From assembly GCA_022711615.1 (NCBI GenBank), contig JAKLER010000006.1:1-38826 (forward strand): 38,826 nt of DNA, read 5' to 3'. The stretch comes from Acidobacteriota bacterium (GTDB lineage: Bacteria > Acidobacteriota > Thermoanaerobaculia > UBA5066). Shown here one piece after another: positions 34,366 to 38,826 of the stretch (the first letter of the stretch is position 1; each line of letters starts with the position of its first letter). The translations under genes were made by a program, and so were the position numbers. The notes beneath the pieces are model-generated. The model made no database searches, was not told the DNA's origin, and saw only the letters and a list, made by a program, of their open reading frames with translations.

Positions 34366-35007
34366 CTACGACTCGGGCGACGCCGCGAGGAAGGGGCCGG
34401 TCCGCAGGAGCACGGAGGAGACGTCCCCGGCGACGGAGCCCGGTGCCGGCTCCGTCCGGAGGAAGAAGGTGCCCGTCCCGGGGTAGGCGCAGAAGTGCCG
34501 GAGGCGCGCCGGGTCGGGCATCCCGCGGAGGAGCTCCTCGAGGGCGCCGGAGAGGTCGGCGCCGCGCCAGAGGAGGACGAACCGCAGGCCCGCGATCTCG
34601 ACCTCACGCCGCTCCATCTCGGAACGTCCTTCGATTCCGGCGCGACGCTCGTCGGAGTCGCGGACGACGTGCCCCTCGCCCCGGAACGGGCGCGCGGTGA
34701 AGACGTTCAGGAAGAGCCGGTCGCGGACGCCGAGGAGGCGGGAGAGGGGGAGGTAGAGGAGCGAGTGGCGCGGGCTCAGGGTGAAGACGCCGCGCGCCTC
34801 CGTCCACTCGCCCGCGAGGCGGAACGTGAAGTTGTGGCCGATGGCCCCTCCGACGTTCACGTACTCGGTCGAAGCCGGCCGGAGCGCCTCCTCGAGGCCG
34901 CCCGCGATCGAGGCGGCGATCGCGCGGTTCTTCCGCACGCCTCGGAAGTAGCCGAGCGTGGCGGCGAGGGCGAGGAGGACGAGGGCCGCGACGAGCGGGG
35001 GGCTCAC
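34366..35007 (-). CDS. Hypothetical membrane-anchored protein next to ArsA-like gene
   Basis: 213-aa protein with one N-terminal membrane helix (about 4-20) and a soluble domain that I do not recognise; blocks include EYVNVGGAIGHNFTF, FTLSPRHSLLYLPLSRLLG and RGMPDPARLRHFCAYPG. Its ATG overlaps the stop of the ArsA-like gene (35004-35007), so the two are co-translated and may work together. No catalytic motif is visible. Confidence 0.8.
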   Translation of the reverse strand: MSPPLVAALVLLALAATLGYFRGVRKNRAIAASIAGGLEEALRPASTEYVNVGGAIGHNFTFRLAGEWTEARGVFTLSPRHSLLYLPLSRLLGVRDRLFLNVFTARPFRGEGHVVRDSDERRAGIEGRSEMERREVEIAGLRFVLLWRGADLSGALEELLRGMPDPARLRHFCAYPGTGTFFLRTEPAPGSVAGDVSSVLLRTGPFLAASPES

Positions 35008-35933
35008 GGGGCGGCCTCGGGGCGTGCGAACAGCCGTGCGGCGAGCGGCGCGAGGTCGAGGAGAAGGAGGTCAGCCCGGGAGCGGGACGGCCCGGCGAGG
35101 TATCCGGTCTCGACGCGGGGCAGGTGCGCGAGCGGCGGAGCGAGGCTCGTCGGAGAGCCTGCCCCGTCCCGGCTGTTGAGGCAGACGGCGGAGAGCGGAA
35201 TGTCGAGGCGGGCCAGCGCCTCCGAGATCCGCGACGCTTCGGCGACGGAGAGGAGGTCGGGGTTGACGACGACGGCGAGGAGGCTCCGCCGCGCGAAGAG
35301 GTCCTGGAGCCGCCCGAGCCGTTCCCGCATCGCTCCGAGCCTCGCGTGGACGGGGTCGTCCGCCGGCGTCACGGCCCCTGCCGCGGCAGCCGATTCCGTG
35401 TTCACGCGGGCGATCGCCTGCCGACGGCCGAGGATCCTCTCGCGCAGGCCGCGGAGCTCGGCGACCCAGCGGGCCGAGACGCTCGGCATGGCGAGGAATC
35501 GGAGCGTGAGGCCGGTCGGCGGCGTGTCCCAGACGACGACGTCGTAGGACGGGGCGAGGACGCGGTCGACGTGATCGATCGCGAGGAGGACGGCGTGCTC
35601 CTCCGTTCCGGGCGAGAGGCGGAGGAGGTCGAAGAGAGAGTCGACGTTCAGCGCGGAGGTGTAGGCGTAGGTCGCCTTCAGCTCCTCGCGGCTCGCGGCG
35701 AGGTGGCGCTCGACCCAGGCCCCCAGGTCGACCTCGAGAGCCTCCAGGCGCTCCTCGACCCGAACCGGCACCTCGCCGAGCAGGACGCCGAGGAGGTCGC
35801 CGAGGTTGTGGGCCGGGTCGAGCGAGACGGCGAGGACGCGCCGTCCCGCGCGGGCGAGGGAGACCGCGAGCGCCGCGGAGAGCGTCGTCTTGCCGGTGCC
35901 CCCCTTCCCGAGGAAGAACGCGTTTCGCGCCAC
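35004..35933 (-). CDS. ArsA/GET3-family ATPase
   Basis: 309-aa single-domain member of the ArsA/GET3 family. The deviant P-loop GKGGTGKTT is at 9-17 and the switch-like SLDPAHNLGDLLG near 37-49; VVWDTPPTGLTLRFL carries the second acidic motif (near 145-155). True arsenite pump ATPases are twice this size, and no arsB is nearby, so a role in arsenite export is unlikely. It could load or move a hydrophobic client. Start GTG complementary to 35931-35933, with GGAG seven bases upstream. Fourteen bases from the 93-aa gene and overlapping the 213-aa gene. Confidence 0.88.
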   Translation of the reverse strand: MARNAFFLGKGGTGKTTLSAALAVSLARAGRRVLAVSLDPAHNLGDLLGVLLGEVPVRVEERLEALEVDLGAWVERHLAASREELKATYAYTSALNVDSLFDLLRLSPGTEEHAVLLAIDHVDRVLAPSYDVVVWDTPPTGLTLRFLAMPSVSARWVAELRGLRERILGRRQAIARVNTESAAAAGAVTPADDPVHARLGAMRERLGRLQDLFARRSLLAVVVNPDLLSVAEASRISEALARLDIPLSAVCLNSRDGAGSPTSLAPPLAHLPRVETGYLAGPSRSRADLLLLDLAPLAARLFARPEAAP

Positions 35934-35947
35934 GCGCCGCTCCGGCC

Positions 35948-36229
35948 TCAGCCCGCGTCGAGCGTGCCGGCGAGCGCGGCGAGCGGGTCGTGCGCGAGGT
36001 CGGCGCGCGAGGCGGCGACGCGGAGCTCGCGCTCGAGGAGGGGAAGGAGCTCCGCGGCGAGCGGCGCCGGCGGCGAGGGGAGGCCGACGAAGCCGCCGAA
36101 GACGAGGAGGGCGAAGACGTTCTCGAGCTCCTTCAGCTCGAGCTCGAGGACCGCCGTCGCCCGCTCCCGCTGGAGCCGGCGGAGCGCGTGAAGAGCCCGG
36201 CGGATCGTCTCGACGGCGGAGGGAGGCAT
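35948..36229 (-). CDS. Small hypothetical protein between cstA-like and ArsA-like genes
   Basis: 93-aa helical protein (helix 1 rich in Arg/Leu, then ELELKELENVFALLVFGGFVGLPSPP, a hydrophobic middle, then LLPLLERELRVAASRADL). The FGGFVGLPSPP segment with a following amphipathic helix looks like a small partner of the ArsA-like ATPase downstream. No family recognised with certainty. ATG complementary to 36227-36229; weak ribosome site. Confidence 0.7.
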   Translation of the reverse strand: MPPSAVETIRRALHALRRLQRERATAVLELELKELENVFALLVFGGFVGLPSPPAPLAAELLPLLERELRVAASRADLAHDPLAALAGTLDAG

Positions 36230-36248
36230 GCGTCCCGCGAGGGATCCT

Positions 36249-37949
36249 TCAGGCCCCGGCCGCCTCGGGCGTCCCGGCCGGCTCGAGCCTCCAGCTCCGG
36301 AAGAAGCTCCCGACCATCGAGAAGCTCAGGACGAGCATGACGAGGTTCAGCGCGCCGACGACGACGCCCGTCACGACGCTTGCCGTCTTCGAGGGGTCGG
36401 CGAAGAAGGTCGGCACGGCGACGACCTCGTACCAGACGAGCGCGCAGGTGACGGTGACCCAGAGGAACGCCGCGGGGACGAGGACGGCGGTCGTGTACCT
36501 CCGGTCGAGGCTCCGCTTCACCCAGACGGCGACGGTGAGCATGACGATCGACGCGAGGAGCTGGTTCGCGCCGGAGAAGGCGGGCCAGAGGACGACGTAG
36601 CCGCCGGAGCGGGCGAGGAAGATCCCGAGGAAGGCGATCAGGAACGAGGCCGCCCATCGGTTCGAGAGGAGCCGGTGGAGGCCCGGGCGCGTCTCCCGGA
36701 GCGGGATCGCCATCTCCTGGACGATGTAGCGGCCGAGCCGGTTCGTGGTGTCGAGCGTCGTGAGCGCGAACGTCGAGACCCAGACGGCCGAGAAGAGCGT
36801 CATGAAGCTCATCGAGAGGAACGGAAGCTCCGACGTCACCATCGCCGCGAACGACTGGACGAAGCGGTTCAACGCCGGGGTCGTCATCAGCTTCGCGCCG
36901 AGAGCCTCGGCGCCGAAGGCGGCGATCGCGACGACGACGAGCGTCGAGAGGAACCCCTCGACGAGCATCGCGCCGTAGCCGACGAAGAGGGCGTCCGTCT
37001 CCTTCGCGAGCTGCTTCGCGCTGGTCCCGGAGGCGACGAGGGCGTGGAAGCCCGAAAGCGCCCCGCACGCGATGATGAGCGGTACCGTAGGCCAGAAGGG
37101 CGACGGCTGGCCGGCGACGAGGGGCGCGCTGAAGCTCGTGAACGCGGGGATCGCTTCGAGGCCCCGGAAGCTCAGGAGCGCGGCGACGCCGCCGATGAGG
37201 AGGCCGAAGTAGAGGAAATACGAGGAAAGGTAGTCGCGCGGCTGAAGGAGGAGGTTCACCGGGAGCGTGGAGGCGAGGAGGATGTAGACGAAGATGAGGA
37301 CGAAGTAGGCGTCCTTCGGCCAGGCGGCCGGGAAGAGGTTCCCCGCCTCGAACGCGAGGAGGATGAGCCCGACCCCGACGAGCGAGCTCCACCCGAGCCC
37401 GAGCTTCGTCCGGTACATCAGGACGCCGGTGATCACGGCCGCGACGCAGAAGAAGACGAACGAGAAGAAGACGCGCCCGTCCTCGGCGAACTGGCCGGCG
37501 ACGATGTCGCCGAACGCGGCGACGACGAGGACGCAGAGGAAGAGGAGGAACCAGCTGAAGGTGCGGCCGGCCTTCTTCCCGAGGACGTCCTGCGCGACGA
37601 ACTGCACCGAGCGCCCGTCGTAGCGGACCGACGCGGCGAGGGCGAGGTAGTCGTGGATCGCGCCGAGGAGGACGTTCCCGAACCAGATCCAGAGGAGGCC
37701 GGGGAGCCAGCCCCAGGCGACCGCCATCGCCGGCCCCGTGATCGGGCCGGCGCCCGCGATCGAGGCGAAGTGGTGTCCGAAGAGGACGTACCTGCTCGTC
37801 GGGACGTAGTCGACGCCGTCCGAGAGACGCTCCGAGGGGGCGGCGGGCGCCTCGTGGCTCTTCAGGAGCCGGTCGCGGAGCCTTCTCCCGAAGGTGAAGT
37901 AGGCGCCGAGATAGAGCGCCAGAGCGAACAGGACGATCGTGGTCGTCAT
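36249..37949 (-). CDS. cstA: CstA-family carbon-starvation / pyruvate-type transporter
   Basis: 566-aa polytopic membrane protein with the CstA signature blocks GHHFASIAGAGPITGPA near the N-terminus, NVLLGAIHDYLALAASVRYDGRS, and SGFHALVASGTSAKQL in the middle. About 14-16 hydrophobic segments. E. coli CstA and BtsT import peptides or pyruvate; this is a shorter member of the family, so the substrate is only inferred. The ATG at 37949 has GAGGA seven bases upstream. Nineteen bases separate it from the 93-aa gene, so the five minus-strand genes may form one operon. Confidence 0.92.
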   Translation of the reverse strand: MTTTIVLFALALYLGAYFTFGRRLRDRLLKSHEAPAAPSERLSDGVDYVPTSRYVLFGHHFASIAGAGPITGPAMAVAWGWLPGLLWIWFGNVLLGAIHDYLALAASVRYDGRSVQFVAQDVLGKKAGRTFSWFLLFLCVLVVAAFGDIVAGQFAEDGRVFFSFVFFCVAAVITGVLMYRTKLGLGWSSLVGVGLILLAFEAGNLFPAAWPKDAYFVLIFVYILLASTLPVNLLLQPRDYLSSYFLYFGLLIGGVAALLSFRGLEAIPAFTSFSAPLVAGQPSPFWPTVPLIIACGALSGFHALVASGTSAKQLAKETDALFVGYGAMLVEGFLSTLVVVAIAAFGAEALGAKLMTTPALNRFVQSFAAMVTSELPFLSMSFMTLFSAVWVSTFALTTLDTTNRLGRYIVQEMAIPLRETRPGLHRLLSNRWAASFLIAFLGIFLARSGGYVVLWPAFSGANQLLASIVMLTVAVWVKRSLDRRYTTAVLVPAAFLWVTVTCALVWYEVVAVPTFFADPSKTASVVTGVVVGALNLVMLVLSFSMVGSFFRSWRLEPAGTPEAAGA

Positions 37950-37982
37950 CGCGGATCCTCGTGCGGGCGGCCGGCGCGCGAC

Positions 37983-38002
37983 TCCGCCGGCGCTCCGGCG
38001 GA
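37983..38002. repeat. Small hairpin in the cstA leader
   Basis: Perfect 8-bp arms (37983-37990 and 37995-38002, 4-base loop) 34 bases upstream of the cstA start, in the 136-bp gap before the oxidoreductase gene. Could be a leader hairpin or the end of the upstream transcript; no T-tract in either direction. Confidence 0.35.
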
Positions 38003-38085
38003 AAGGTCACGGTTGCGGCGTCCCCCGATCGGAAGGATAGGAGCATCGGGAGACGGGCGAAAGGGCGTCGTGCGCCGACGAAGCG

Positions 38086-38826
38086 TCAGAGGAACGCCCG
38101 GAGGCTCTCGTCGATCCCCTTCCGCATCTCGTACCAGAACGAGAGGGCCGCCTCGTGCCGGTCCTTCTCGAACGCCTCGATCCAGCGGGCGAGCTCGGGG
38201 TCGGGGTCCTTCTCCACGTCGCGCCTTCGCGCGAGGTAGGAGGCGACGAAGTCGAGGTCGCGCTCCGACTCCCAGAAGACGGAGGCGTTCCGGCTGTTGA
38301 TCCGGCTCGCCGTGACGGCGATCGCCCTGAGGTACTCGGCCTTCAGGCCGTACACCGAGCCGACGATCTCCGGGAGCATCTCCTCGGCCCAGCCGCGGTG
38401 GAAGCGGCAGACGCCGAGGTCGTCGATCGCGAGCTCGGCCAGCATCCGCTCGGCGCAGACCTTCCCGAGCGTCCGCGGCGGGAAGAACTCGGGGCCGTAG
38501 AACATGTAGTACTTCCCCATCATCGGCATCGGGGCGAGCGCGCCGGGGGTCCAGTACTGGTTCGGCACCATCCAGCCGCGGCGGCCGGAGGCGAGGTAGA
38601 CGAATCGGTCGAGGATCCGCGTCCCCTTCCCGCGGGCGACGCGCCGCCCCCACTTCCTCGGCCCCTCGGAGAGGTCGAGGAGGCCCCGCTTCCCGAGGAT
38701 CGACCCGATCAGCTCGACGCCGAGTTCGGCGTTGTGCCTCGAGTCGGCGACGACGTCGAAGCCCGCGGCGTCCCAGCGGGGGAGGCGAGAAACTCCGAGC
38801 TCCTCGGGCGTCAGCTCCCCCTCGAG
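38086..38826 (-). CDS. Aldehyde ferredoxin oxidoreductase, 3' part (cut by window edge)
   Basis: The reading frame stays open to the last base, so at least 246 C-terminal residues are present and the start lies outside. Blocks RHNAELG, GWMVPNQYW, PMMGKYYMFYG and DDLGVCRFHRGW match the C-terminal domains of the tungsten-bispyranopterin aldehyde ferredoxin oxidoreductase family, with the Cys of LGVCRF as expected for a cluster or cofactor ligand. Family enzymes oxidise aldehydes to acids with reduction of ferredoxin. A closely related branch (for example benzoyl-CoA reductase BamB-like proteins) cannot be ruled out from this part. Confidence 0.8.
   Translation of the reverse strand, partial: LEGELTPEELGVSRLPRWDAAGFDVVADSRHNAELGVELIGSILGKRGLLDLSEGPRKWGRRVARGKGTRILDRFVYLASGRRGWMVPNQYWTPGALAPMPMMGKYYMFYGPEFFPPRTLGKVCAERMLAELAIDDLGVCRFHRGWAEEMLPEIVGSVYGLKAEYLRAIAVTASRINSRNASVFWESERDLDFVASYLARRRDVEKDPDPELARWIEAFEKDRHEAALSFWYEMRKGIDESLRAFL

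Noticed and set aside
1-38826. CRISPR array, rRNA, tRNA or riboswitch
   Set aside because: No regularly spaced repeats and no recognisable RNA gene or aptamer pattern were seen in any gap.

Overview
The window is very GC-rich and its codons mostly end in C or G (CTC, GTC and GAC are favoured). Genes are dense on both strands. The gene content suits a high-GC Gram-negative bacterium: a MacAB-type exporter with a membrane-fusion subunit, a lipobox protease, a CstA-family carrier, an ArsA-like ATPase and a tungsten aldehyde ferredoxin oxidoreductase. Acidobacteriota or Myxococcota would fit, but that is inference from style; no rRNA or marker gene is present.

Region 1 (1-4515, +): a four-gene export operon made of a HlyD/MacA-type adaptor, two MacB/FtsX-type permeases and a LolD/MacB-type ATPase.

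Region 2 (about 4516-28170): a candidate defence island related to class 1 DISARM. It begins with a tightly coupled + strand operon: a SWIM-finger SNF2 ATPase, a DrmD-like SNF2 helicase, a 74-aa protein, a HicB/HicA pair and a 1660-aa Eco57I/DrmMI-like adenine methylase. Next come a HigB/HigA pair, a MntA/HepT pair (nucleotidyltransferase with HEPN RNase), a 1243-aa unknown gene on the minus strand (helical repeats plus a likely beta-propeller), and a DUF4160/DUF2442 pair. It ends with a 1983-aa protein that joins a DEAH helicase, zinc ribbons, a DUF1998 region, a Vsr-like PD-(D/E)XK nuclease segment and a LexA/UmuD-type S24 peptidase domain. No separate drmA, drmB or drmC is present; the fusion appears to cover helicase, DUF1998 and nuclease roles in one chain. 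Its S24 part keeps the Ser and Lys of the catalytic dyad and an Ala-Gly bond 36 residues before the Ser, which suggests a helicase-nuclease that can cleave itself. This is the strongest candidate for something undescribed.

The island is flanked by a near-perfect 216-bp direct repeat. The 3' end of the exporter ATPase gene (4300-4515) reappears at 28171-28386, where the island ends, as a gene fragment. A different fragment of the same kind of gene lies at 30874-31050, beyond a CPA1-type K+(Na+)/H+ antiporter (28560-30863) whose leucine codon use differs from its neighbours. The area looks like a hot spot where cargo has accumulated among broken ABC ATPase copies.

Region 3 (31087-38826) looks like ordinary chromosome: a C69 peptidase (-), a HExxH lipoprotein (+), then a minus-strand run of CstA, a 93-aa protein, an ArsA-like ATPase, a 213-aa membrane-anchored protein and a nitroreductase, and finally the 3' part of an aldehyde ferredoxin oxidoreductase gene cut by the window edge. 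I saw no rRNA, tRNA, CRISPR array, integrase or transposase. No gene-free gap exceeds about 225 bases.
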